From contig NZ_CP104007.1 of the NCBI RefSeq assembly GCF_029201545.1, positions 592,501 through 656,500 on the forward strand: 64,000 nucleotides of DNA, written 5' to 3'. The translations under genes and the position numbers were made by a program. The notes under the pieces were generated by a model. That model saw only the letters and a program-made list of their open reading frames with translations, searched no databases and was not told the DNA's origin. Below, in pieces: positions 53,647 through 61,484 of this stretch; the stretch's first letter is position 1; each line of letters starts with the position of its first letter. The stretch comes from Devosia sp. FJ2-5-3. GTDB taxonomy: Bacteria; Pseudomonadota; Alphaproteobacteria; Rhizobiales; Devosiaceae.

Positions 53647-54513
53647 ATGCAACTCACGCGGATCAGCAATAGCGAGCTTACCGTCGACGTGGCCGCGCTC
53701 GGGGCGGAAATGCAGGCGCTTTCGACCCGCGACGGTCGCAATTGGCTGTGGAGCGGCGATGCCAGCTTCTGGACCGGACGCTCGCCCATCCTGTTCCCCA
53801 TGGTGGGCCGCGCCCCGATGGATACGATCAGCGTCGGCACCGAGCGTTACCAGATGGGCCAGCATGGCTTTGCCCGGCGCAGCGCCTTTACCCTTGTCGA
53901 AGAATGGCGCGAGCATTGCATCTACCGGCTGGAGGCCTCCGAGCCGACGCGGGCGATGTTTCCGTTCGATTTCCAGCTCGATATCGAGCACCGGCTCGAG
54001 GGACGGGCGGTCGTGGTTACCGCGACCGTGAGCAATCGCGATACAAGAACCATGCCCTTTGGCGTGGGCTTTCACCCTGCCTTTGCCTGGCCCTTGCCCG
54101 GTGGAGAAGGACAAAGCCATTCCGTAGCGCTGGACAATGGCGGTGCTCCCGAGGTCTTCCGGCTCTCCGGCGGGCTGGTCAATCCGGTGGCCGGACATTC
54201 GCCCTTCGAGGCGGGCCGGCTGACCCTCAACCACGCCGATTTTGAAAATGACGCCATGATCTTCCCGCAGGGTGCCGGCAAGGGCCTGCGCTATGCCAGC
54301 GAGAACGGCCCCGCAGTGCACTTCACCTGGGAAAATCTGCCCAATCTGGCGCTGTGGACCAAGCCGGGCGCGGGTTTTATTTGCCTTGAACCCTGGCACG
54401 GGATGGCAGCCGAAGTGGGCGGCAGCGATGCGCTCGACCAGCGGCCCTATACGGTGCTGCTCGAGGCCGGTGCGACGGCGCGCTATTCCTTCCGGGCCGA
54501 ACTGATCGGTTGA
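53647..54513 (+). CDS. Aldose 1-epimerase family protein
   Basis: This 288-residue protein has the galactose-mutarotase fold. WSGDASFWTGRSPILFPMVGR near residue 35 and FGVGFHPAFAWPL with the catalytic His near 142 match the LACX/YihR-type branch, and CLEPWHGMA near 257 carries the catalytic Glu. It interconverts anomers of a sugar or sugar phosphate. GGAGGACGC lies directly before the ATG at 53647. It converges with the peptide-transport operon. Confidence 0.88.
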   Translation: MQLTRISNSELTVDVAALGAEMQALSTRDGRNWLWSGDASFWTGRSPILFPMVGRAPMDTISVGTERYQMGQHGFARRSAFTLVEEWREHCIYRLEASEPTRAMFPFDFQLDIEHRLEGRAVVVTATVSNRDTRTMPFGVGFHPAFAWPLPGGEGQSHSVALDNGGAPEVFRLSGGLVNPVAGHSPFEAGRLTLNHADFENDAMIFPQGAGKGLRYASENGPAVHFTWENLPNLALWTKPGAGFICLEPWHGMAAEVGGSDALDQRPYTVLLEAGATARYSFRAELIG

Positions 54514-54534
54514 TCCCACCGCCTTGAGAGGCGG

Positions 54535-55278
54535 TCAGAGGCTGCTGGCCGCGACAAACTCGCGGGTATAGTCCGCCTTGAGGTCGCGGGCGCGCAATTG
54601 CTCGCGGGTGACGGTTTCCACCAGCCGTGCGTTCTGCAGCACGGTGAAGCGGTCGCACATGTAAGAGACCACAGCCAGATTGTGGCTGACGATGATGAAG
54701 GTCAGGTCGAGCTTTTCGCGCAGCGTATTGAGCAGATTGAGGATTTCGGCCTGGATGGAAACGTCGAGAGCCGAGGTCGGCTCGTCGAGCAGCAGCAGTT
54801 TTGGCGAGAGGGCGAGGGCGCGGGCAATGGCAACGCGCTGGCGCTGGCCGCCCGAAAGCTCGTGCGGATAGCGATAGGCGAAATTCTGACCCAGCCCGAT
54901 GAGGTCGAGCAGTTCCAGCGCCCGCGCCTCGGCATTGGCCATGCCGTGGATGCGCATGGGCTCGGCAATGGCCTTGCCGATGAGATGGCGCGGATGAAGC
55001 GAGGCATAGGGGTCCTGGAACACCATCTGGGCGCGCTGGGCGAATGCTTTTCGCGACCGGTCGGGGGCCGGGGCGCCGTCGAGCGTGATGGTGCCGGACC
55101 AGTCGGCATTGAGCCCCATGATGGTGCGCAGAATGGTCGATTTTCCCGAGCCGCTTTCGCCGACGAGCCCAAAGCTCTCGCCGCGGGCGACGGCGAAGCT
55201 GACATCATCAACCACCGTGGTGGAGCTGAAGCGGACGGAGAGATTGTCGACGGTGAGGATATTGTCTGGCTTTGTCAT
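54535..55278 (-). CDS. Peptide ABC transporter ATP-binding protein (DppF-like, short)
   Basis: This 247-residue ATPase has Walker A GESGSGKST near residue 37, signature LSGGQRQRVAIARAL near 142 and Walker B LLLLDEPTSALD near 160. It lacks the C-terminal oligopeptide/dipeptide-transporter domain that most OppF/DppF proteins (about 320 residues) carry. It is the last gene of the operon and overlaps the previous ATPase gene by 4 bp. Confidence 0.92.
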   Translation of the reverse strand: MTKPDNILTVDNLSVRFSSTTVVDDVSFAVARGESFGLVGESGSGKSTILRTIMGLNADWSGTITLDGAPAPDRSRKAFAQRAQMVFQDPYASLHPRHLIGKAIAEPMRIHGMANAEARALELLDLIGLGQNFAYRYPHELSGGQRQRVAIARALALSPKLLLLDEPTSALDVSIQAEILNLLNTLREKLDLTFIIVSHNLAVVSYMCDRFTVLQNARLVETVTREQLRARDLKADYTREFVAASSL

Positions 55279-56123
55279 AGCGCCTGTCTCCAGGCGTCTT
55301 CGCGCTGTAGGGTGGGCAAGGGATCGAGCGGTCCGTCAATGGTGGGGAGGCACGCGAGCAGGCCTCTGGTATAGGGATGTTCGGCCTTGTGCAGATCGGA
55401 TGCGGCGAGGGTTTCGACGATCTGGCCGGCATACATGACGATGATGCGGTCGCAGAAGCGGCTGACCAGCTGCAGATCGTGGCTGATGAAGATCAGTCCC
55501 ATCTGGCGGCGGGTCACCAGCTCGTCGAGAATGTTGAGCACCTGCATCTGCACGGTGACGTCGAGGGCAGAAGTGGGCTCGTCGGCAATGAGCAGATCGG
55601 GTTCGCGGACCACCATCATGGCGATCATGATGCGCTGGCCCATGCCGCCCGAAAGCTCATGGGGGTAGCGATCGAACACGGCCTCCGGATTGCGGATGTG
55701 CAGGCTTTCAAGCATGTCGAGCGCGATCTTTTTCGCCTCGGTCTTGCCCAGCTTGCGATTGCCGATGCGGATGGCTTCGACGATCTGCTTGCCCACCGGC
55801 ATGACCGGATTTAGGGAGAATTTGGGGTCCTGCAGTACCATGCCGAGGCGGCTGCCGCGCAGTTTTCGCCTTTCGCCGCGGCTGGCTTTGAGCAAGTCGA
55901 TCCCGTCAAACGACAATATATCGGCTTCGACGCGGGCGTAATCGGGCAGGACGCCGAGAAGGGCGCGGCCGGAGAGGGATTTGCCCGAGCCGCTCTCGCC
56001 GACAATGCCGAGCTTTTCGCGGCCGAGCGCGAAGCTGACGCCGCGCACGGCCTGATGCCAGCCGCCCTCTTCGGTGGGGAAGGAGATGCGCAGGTTTTTG
56101 ATTTCGGCCAGGGGCGCGGTCAT
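55275..56123 (-). CDS. Peptide ABC transporter ATP-binding protein (DppD-like)
   Basis: This 282-residue ATPase has Walker A GESGSGKSL near residue 40, signature LSGGMGQRIMIAMM (Met-Gly-Gln in place of the more common Met-Arg-Gln) and Walker B LLIADEPTSALD. The C-terminal EHPYTRGLLACLPTIDG is the OppD/F-type extension. It forms a heterodimer with the short ATPase downstream. It overlaps both neighbours by 4 bp. Confidence 0.94.
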   Translation of the reverse strand: MTAPLAEIKNLRISFPTEEGGWHQAVRGVSFALGREKLGIVGESGSGKSLSGRALLGVLPDYARVEADILSFDGIDLLKASRGERRKLRGSRLGMVLQDPKFSLNPVMPVGKQIVEAIRIGNRKLGKTEAKKIALDMLESLHIRNPEAVFDRYPHELSGGMGQRIMIAMMVVREPDLLIADEPTSALDVTVQMQVLNILDELVTRRQMGLIFISHDLQLVSRFCDRIIVMYAGQIVETLAASDLHKAEHPYTRGLLACLPTIDGPLDPLPTLQREDAWRQAL

Positions 56124-57016
56124 GATCTGGCCTTCAGGTGCGGGTCGAGCAGATCGCGGATGGCATCACCCAGAAGGTTGAAGCCGAGCGAGACGATGAA
56201 GATGGCAAAGCCGGGGACGGTTGCCACCCACCACTGGTCGAAGATGAATTTGCGGCCGGTGGAGATCATGGCGCCCCATTCGGGCAGGGGCGGCTGGGCG
56301 CCGAGGCCGATAAAGCCGAGGCCCGCGGCGGTGAGGATGATGCCGGCCATGTCGAGCGTCATGCGCACGATGACCGAGGAGAGGCACATCGGGATGATGT
56401 GAAAGAAGATGATGTGGAACTCCGACGCCCCGGCGAGGCGGACGGCGTTCACATAATCGCTGTTGCGCACGGCGAGGGCCTCGGCGCGGGCCATGCGGGC
56501 ATAGGGCGGCCAGGCGGTGAGCGTGATCGCGATGGCGGCATTGACGATGCCGGGGCCGAGGGCGGCGACGAAGGCCAGCGCCAGGAGCAGTTTGGGGACG
56601 GCGAGGAAAACGTCGGTGATGCGCATGAAAAGCGCATCGAGCCAGCCGCCATAGGTGCCGGAAACGACGCCGATGAGCAGGCCAATGGGGGCCGAGGTGA
56701 CGATCACCAGCGCGACGATAAGGAGGGTCAGGCGCGAGCCATAGATGACGCGGGAGAGGATGTCGCGCCCGAGTTCGTCCGAGCCGAGCCAGAATTCGGC
56801 CCCGGGCGCGGTAAGGCGGGCGGCAAGATTGGGCAGGTAGGGGTCAAAGGGCGCGATCAGCTCGGCAAAGGCGGCGCAGAAGAGGAGCGCCAGAAGAATG
56901 AAGAGGCCGAACATGCCCAGGGGATTGCGGGCAAAGCGGCGGGAAAAGCTGACGATCTGCTTCCAGCGAGCGCGACCGGCGCTGTCGACGGGAAGCGCGG
57001 TGTCCACGGCGCTCAT
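56120..57016 (-). CDS. Peptide ABC transporter permease (DppC-like)
   Basis: This 298-residue permease has the OppC N-terminal domain (RFARNPLGMFGLFILLALLF), then LGSDELGRDILSRVIYGSR and the coupling-loop motif EALAVRNSDYVNAVRLAGASEF, which contacts the ATPases. It has six membrane helices. It overlaps the DppB-like gene by 4 bp. Confidence 0.95.
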   Translation of the reverse strand: MSAVDTALPVDSAGRARWKQIVSFSRRFARNPLGMFGLFILLALLFCAAFAELIAPFDPYLPNLAARLTAPGAEFWLGSDELGRDILSRVIYGSRLTLLIVALVIVTSAPIGLLIGVVSGTYGGWLDALFMRITDVFLAVPKLLLALAFVAALGPGIVNAAIAITLTAWPPYARMARAEALAVRNSDYVNAVRLAGASEFHIIFFHIIPMCLSSVIVRMTLDMAGIILTAAGLGFIGLGAQPPLPEWGAMISTGRKFIFDQWWVATVPGFAIFIVSLGFNLLGDAIRDLLDPHLKARS

Positions 57017-58059
57017 TTGCTGGCCTCCCGGGTGCGCGGGTCGAGCGTGGCGTAGAGCACGTCCGAAAGCTGATTGAGGAGAATGAAGATGGCGCCGACA
57101 AGGAAGGTGCCGCCAAGCACGGCATTGATGTCGCCCCGGAACAGCGAGGAGGCAATGTAATTGCCGATGCCGGGCCAGCCGAAGACGGTTTCGATCAGCA
57201 CCGAACCTTCGAGGAGCCCGCCATAGGAGAGGGCGATGATGGTGACGAGCGGAATGGCGGCATTGCGCAGGGCATGGCCGAGCACGACCTCAAGCTCGCT
57301 GGCGCCCTTGAGGCGCGCGGTGAGGACATATTCCTGGGTGAGCTGGTCGAGCATGAGCGAGCGCGTCATGCGCGAGAGATAGGCCATGGAAAAATAGCCG
57401 ATGAGGCAGACCGGCAGGATGATGTGGCTGACAGCGTTCCAGAACACCTCCCACTCGCCGCGCAGCAGGCTGTCGATGAGGATGGAATTGGTGATGGGCT
57501 TGACCACGCCGACATAGAAGACGTCGAGCTGTCCGGGGCCGGCGACCCAGCTGAGCTTATAGTAAAACACATAGAGCCCGACGAGGCCGAGCCAGAAGAT
57601 GGGCACCGAATAGCCGATCAGGCCGATGATGCGGATGAGGTGATCGGGCCATTTGTCGTGCCAATAGGCCGAGGCGACACCGGCAGGAATGCCGAGCACA
57701 ACGCCGAGGACGAGGCCAAGCGTTGCCAGCTCCAGCGTGGCGGGGAAAAAGCTCAGGAGATCGGTGAGGACGGGGCGCGTGGTGGTGAAGGAGGTGCCGA
57801 AATCGCCCTGGAGGAGTTTCAGCGTATAGGAGGTGAACTGTTCCCAGACCGGTTTATCGAGGCCGAGCTCGTAGAAAACCTTGTCATAGGCTTCCGGCGT
57901 CGCCTTCTCGCCGACAATGGAGAGGACCGGATCGATCGGGATGACGCGGCCGATGAAAAAGGTCAGCGCGACAAGGCCGAGCAGGGTTATGGCGGTGGTG
58001 ACCAGCCCGTTGGCGATGCGCTTGAGGCGCACGAGATTTGGAGAGGCGATAGCGGCCAC
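57013..58059 (-). CDS. Peptide ABC transporter permease (DppB-like)
   Basis: This 348-residue permease has a first membrane helix near residue 18-40 and a large periplasmic loop. YLSRMTRSLMLDQLTQEYVLTARLKG is the EAA-type coupling motif, and SVLIETVFGWPGIG is near the end, as in DppB. It lies 60 bp downstream of the binding-protein gene, with a GC hairpin between them. Confidence 0.95.
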   Translation of the reverse strand: MAAIASPNLVRLKRIANGLVTTAITLLGLVALTFFIGRVIPIDPVLSIVGEKATPEAYDKVFYELGLDKPVWEQFTSYTLKLLQGDFGTSFTTTRPVLTDLLSFFPATLELATLGLVLGVVLGIPAGVASAYWHDKWPDHLIRIIGLIGYSVPIFWLGLVGLYVFYYKLSWVAGPGQLDVFYVGVVKPITNSILIDSLLRGEWEVFWNAVSHIILPVCLIGYFSMAYLSRMTRSLMLDQLTQEYVLTARLKGASELEVVLGHALRNAAIPLVTIIALSYGGLLEGSVLIETVFGWPGIGNYIASSLFRGDINAVLGGTFLVGAIFILLNQLSDVLYATLDPRTREASK

Positions 58060-58084
58060 GGATCGGTCCTGGTCACGAGGAGGG

Positions 58085-58107
58085 CGCGGCGGCCGGAGCC
58101 GCCACGC
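58085..58107 (-). other. Intercistronic hairpin after the binding-protein gene
   Basis: GGCGGC and GCCGCC pair around CGGA, extended by outer GC bases, in the 60-bp gap between the binding-protein and permease genes. No T run follows. Such hairpins commonly protect the binding-protein part of an ABC operon mRNA and lower expression of the permeases. Confidence 0.5.
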
Positions 58108-58119
58108 CGGAGTTGGGGA

Positions 58120-59709
58120 CTAGTTCTTGGTGGCCTTCCAATAGCGGTCGTCCGACAGCGTCAGGCCCAGTTCGAGGTTTTCGACATTGGCGCGGACGGC
58201 GACGCGGCGCACTTCCTGGAACATGTAGAGGAAGGGCGAGATGTCGGTGTGTTCGAGCTGGATTTCCTCGTACATCTGACGGCGCTTCTCGTTGTCGTTC
58301 TCGCGCAGCGCGGCCATGGTGCGCGGCGAGATATCGCCAGCGTCCCAACCGAAGCGGTCGGCAAGGCTCGACGAGCCATCCGGGGTGTCTTCGGAATTGA
58401 CGGCAAAGGCCTTGGCGTTGGAGTGCGGATCTGGATAGTCCGGACCCCAGAGACCAACCCAGATGTCGAGATCGGCCGAGCGGTAGCGTTCCAGCCACTG
58501 CTGACCGTCGACGACGAGCAGGTTCAGCTCAACGCCGGCCTGCGCCATGGTGGCCTGAGCGGCCTGGGCGAAGTCGGTGTAGGGAGGCGTGTTCCAGACG
58601 ACGGCGTCGAGTTTGACGGGCGTCTGCACGCCGCTCGAAGCGATCAGTTCCTTGGCCTTTTCGATATCGAGCGAATAGGGGTTGTGGTCGATGGCGCCCA
58701 AAAAGCCTTCGGGAACGAAGGTCTGGTGGGTCTTGATCGTGCCCTGACCGATGGTCTGCTCGATGCCTTCATAGTCGACGAGATACTTCATCGCCTTGAC
58801 GAAATCGGGCTTGGAGAGGGCTTCGTTGCGGACGTTGAGACCGAAATAATAGATGACGCCGGAGCTGCCATCTAGGGTCTTGACGTCGGCATTGCCAGCG
58901 ATCGAGGCGTGGTCGTCGGCGCCGAGCTTGTTGGCGATGTCGATGTCACCCTTTTCGAGCAGGAGGCGCTGGGCAGCGCTTTCCGGAACGTGCTGGAAGA
59001 AGATGCGCTCCATGGCAGGGGCTTCCTGCCAGAAGTTTTCGTTGCGGTTGAGCATGATGGACTGCTTGGGCGTCCAGGTGCCGAGCACATAGGGGCCGGA
59101 GCCGGCTGAATTGGCCTGCTTGAGCCAGGCATTGCCCATGTCGCCATCGACCTCGTTTTCCATCACGAGCTTGCTGTCGACGATGCCGCCGCTGTGCGAG
59201 GAAAGGGCATAGAGCACGAAGGATTCGGCGTAGGGTTCGCCGATTTCGAACACGAGGGTCGCGTCATCGGTCGCCTTGATGCGCTCTTCGACGTTTTCAG
59301 CCGAGAGGCCGAGCTGGGTCAAAAGGAAGGCCGAGCGCGAGGCCATCTTGACCACGCGGCGCAGCGAAAATTCGGCGTCATGGGCGGTGACCGGATTGCC
59401 CGAGGCGAACTTGGCGGCCGGGTTCATCTTGAAGGTGAACGTCTTGCCGTCTTCCGAGACGGTCCAGCTTTCGGCCAGGACGCCGTAGATCTTGGTCGGG
59501 TCCTTGACGTCGGGGGCGATCAGGGTCTGGTAGATCTGCTTGGCGGCCATGATGCCGCCCACTTCGCCCACTTCACCGGGGTCGAGGGTGATGATGTCGT
59601 CGAGCGCGTCGGCGATCACCAGCGTATTGGCGGGGGTGGCTGCATAGGTGACGCCGGTGAGCATGGTCATGCCCAGAAGCGCCGCGGTCAGCGTCCTCAT
59701 TAGTTTCAT
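58120..59709 (-). CDS. Peptide ABC transporter substrate-binding protein (family 5)
   Basis: This 529-residue periplasmic receptor has a signal peptide (GMTMLTGVTYAATPA). SBP_bac_5 blocks are visible: FKMNPAAKFASGNPVTAHDAEFS near residue 95, then GTGPY-like AGSGPYVLGTW and LNRNENFW. GGGAGATTTGACG precedes the ATG at 59709, and a TTG 6 bp earlier overlaps the regulator stop. It starts only 2 bp after the regulator gene, so both are on one mRNA. The peptide or opine-like ligand is unknown. Confidence 0.93.
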   Translation of the reverse strand: MKLMRTLTAALLGMTMLTGVTYAATPANTLVIADALDDIITLDPGEVGEVGGIMAAKQIYQTLIAPDVKDPTKIYGVLAESWTVSEDGKTFTFKMNPAAKFASGNPVTAHDAEFSLRRVVKMASRSAFLLTQLGLSAENVEERIKATDDATLVFEIGEPYAESFVLYALSSHSGGIVDSKLVMENEVDGDMGNAWLKQANSAGSGPYVLGTWTPKQSIMLNRNENFWQEAPAMERIFFQHVPESAAQRLLLEKGDIDIANKLGADDHASIAGNADVKTLDGSSGVIYYFGLNVRNEALSKPDFVKAMKYLVDYEGIEQTIGQGTIKTHQTFVPEGFLGAIDHNPYSLDIEKAKELIASSGVQTPVKLDAVVWNTPPYTDFAQAAQATMAQAGVELNLLVVDGQQWLERYRSADLDIWVGLWGPDYPDPHSNAKAFAVNSEDTPDGSSSLADRFGWDAGDISPRTMAALRENDNEKRRQMYEEIQLEHTDISPFLYMFQEVRRVAVRANVENLELGLTLSDDRYWKATKN

Positions 59710-59711
59710 CG

Positions 59712-60347
59712 TCAAATCTCCCTTGGTTTATCGGCTGCGTTCCCGGCAGCGGCGACGATTTTTTCAGCCGGGCCGGCATATTCGGAAAACACCTTCATGG
59801 TGCCGACCCAGAGTTCTATGGCCGTGTCCTGGCCCGGATTGCGCGACATATGCGGCAGGCTGGACGCGAAATGCAGCGTGCCGCCCGCTTCGAGCGGATA
59901 TTCCACCCCGTCGACGACGTAGAGCATGGTGCCGCTGATCAGGTAGACGAAGTCCTCGCCTTCATGGCGCATGATTTCGGAGGCAAAGCCGGGGGGAATA
60001 TGGGTGATGCAGGCATTGAGCGCCGCATCGGCAAAGCCCGGCTCCAGAAATTCGTAGGAGGGCGCAGTGGCTCCGAGCGAGAATTTCGCCCGCTTGGTCG
60101 AGTGGGAGACCATCTGGTGCTGGCGGGGCGGGGCCTCAGACAGAAACTGATCGACGCCGGTATCGAGCGCGCGCGCCACCGCATAGAGCGAGACAAGCGA
60201 GGGCCGGGAAATGTCGCGCTCGATCTGGGAAATGAAACCGACGGTCAGCCCGCTCGCCTGGGCGACGCTGGCAATGGTGAGGCCGAGCTCGCGACGACGA
60301 GCCCTCAGCCTGTTGCCCAGGGTCGGTGCGGTGGTAGCAGGATCCAA
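59712..60347 (-). CDS. XRE-family regulator with cupin sensor domain
   Basis: This is a 211-residue protein. The helix-turn-helix is at about residues 10-65 (LRARRRELGLTIASVAQASGLTVGFISQIERD). The cupin domain at about 115-190 (MRHEGEDFVYLISGTMLYVVDG, GGTLHFASSLPHMSRN) probably binds a small molecule from the imported pool. It is the first gene of the peptide-transport operon. A 29-bp palindrome lies 18 bp before its start, so it probably controls its own operon. Confidence 0.92.
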   Translation of the reverse strand: MDPATTAPTLGNRLRARRRELGLTIASVAQASGLTVGFISQIERDISRPSLVSLYAVARALDTGVDQFLSEAPPRQHQMVSHSTKRAKFSLGATAPSYEFLEPGFADAALNACITHIPPGFASEIMRHEGEDFVYLISGTMLYVVDGVEYPLEAGGTLHFASSLPHMSRNPGQDTAIELWVGTMKVFSEYAGPAEKIVAAAGNAADKPREI

Positions 60348-60364
60348 CGCGCCCTCCCTGTCGT

Positions 60365-60393
60365 CGATCTGTTTAGCTACACTAAACAGATCG
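60365..60393. promoter_or_regulatory. 29-bp palindromic operator of the XRE-cupin operon
   Basis: CGATCTGTTTAG and CTAAACAGATCG are perfect 12-bp inverted arms around a 5-base centre (CTACA). The site lies between the epimerase stop (12 bp away) and the regulator start (18 bp away), the expected place for an autoregulatory operator. No T run follows either arm, which argues against a terminator. Confidence 0.75.
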
Positions 60394-60404
60394 GAAAGCG
60401 GCGG

Positions 60405-61367
60405 TCAATCCTGTCTAATTGTATAGGAATGAAGCGTTTTTTCCAGTGCCGCGGTTTCATCGATGATCTCGGCAAAGCCGAGTTCAGCGCGAATGCGGGT
60501 GGTGTCGAGGGTGAGGGGATAGCGCAGATCCATGGCCTCGGCCCGGTCTGCCCAGATGCCTTGCCCGGGCGGCGCCGCGACGACTTCGGCCTTCGAGCCC
60601 AGCATGGGGAGCAGGAGGCGAGCCCAGTCGGCGGCGGGGCGAACAAAGTTCTGGCCGACATTATAGGTGCGGCCGCTGGCCTTGGGGTGGAGCGCGGCGA
60701 GCACGAAGGCCTCGGCGATATCTTCGACATAGCCATAGGAATTGAGCCAGCCATAGGCGCGCTCATCCATGGCAAAAGTCTCGCCCTTGGCATTGTCGGC
60801 GACCCAGCCGAAACGGCGCTGCTTGTCGGCGACGCCAAAGATCATCGGGGGACGCAGGATGACAAAGTCCATGCCGGCAGCGCGCACGGCATCCTCGATG
60901 ACGATCTTGTCGTAATTGTCGAAGAGGTCGTCGCTGACACCCTGGGGACGGCGGGAATTGCCGCGATAGGGGTAGCGCATGGTCCGCAGCGGCGCATCTT
61001 CATCGGATGGTTCGAGACGGACCGGTGGCGCGCCCTTCTTGAGAAGGCCCTCATAATTGGCGTAGACGTCGACGGAGCTCGTGAGGATATAGCGGGCCTT
61101 CACGGCGCGCGCGGCATTGATCACGGCCTGCGTGTTGCCAAGGCTGAGCGCAAAGATGTCGATGACGACGCTGACATCATGCTGGCGGAAGATCTCGACC
61201 AGCGCGGCCTCGTCGGCGCGATCGGCATGGGCGATGGCAATGGCGTCGGGGAGGTTGGCCGGCTCGTTGCCACGGTGAACGACAAGCGCTTTCTCGCCAT
61301 GGGCCAGAAGGCGCAGGGCCACGTTGCGGCCCAGAAATCCGCTGCCACCGATGATTGCTATGGTCAT
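60405..61367 (-). CDS. NAD-dependent epimerase/dehydratase family protein
   Basis: This 320-residue extended short-chain dehydrogenase has the Rossmann motif GGSGFLGRNVALRLL at residue 7, and YILTSSVDVYAN carries the Ser. The Tyr-x3-Lys signature appears as DNYDKIVIEDA. The catalytic Tyr context differs from classical epimerases, so the sugar-nucleotide reaction is uncertain. It is on the same strand as the peptide-transport operon, upstream of its operator. Confidence 0.85.
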   Translation of the reverse strand: MTIAIIGGSGFLGRNVALRLLAHGEKALVVHRGNEPANLPDAIAIAHADRADEAALVEIFRQHDVSVVIDIFALSLGNTQAVINAARAVKARYILTSSVDVYANYEGLLKKGAPPVRLEPSDEDAPLRTMRYPYRGNSRRPQGVSDDLFDNYDKIVIEDAVRAAGMDFVILRPPMIFGVADKQRRFGWVADNAKGETFAMDERAYGWLNSYGYVEDIAEAFVLAALHPKASGRTYNVGQNFVRPAADWARLLLPMLGSKAEVVAAPPGQGIWADRAEAMDLRYPLTLDTTRIRAELGFAEIIDETAALEKTLHSYTIRQD

Positions 61368-61431
61368 GAAAAGTCCGGCTCAAATCCTGTTTGCCGGCAC
61401 TCTAGCCCATGGGCCATTAGGGCGCACGGTC

Positions 61432-61460
61432 AAAAAAAGAGGCGGGACTGTCCCGCCTCT
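61432..61460 (-). terminator. Intrinsic terminator after the PQQ dehydrogenase gene
   Basis: On the minus strand AGAGGCGGGA pairs with TCCCGCCTCT around CAG, followed by a T run of seven. It lies about 25 bp past the stop and separates the gene from the epimerase downstream. Confidence 0.9.
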
Positions 61461-61484
61461 CCAAACACTTTGCCTGTGGCGCGA

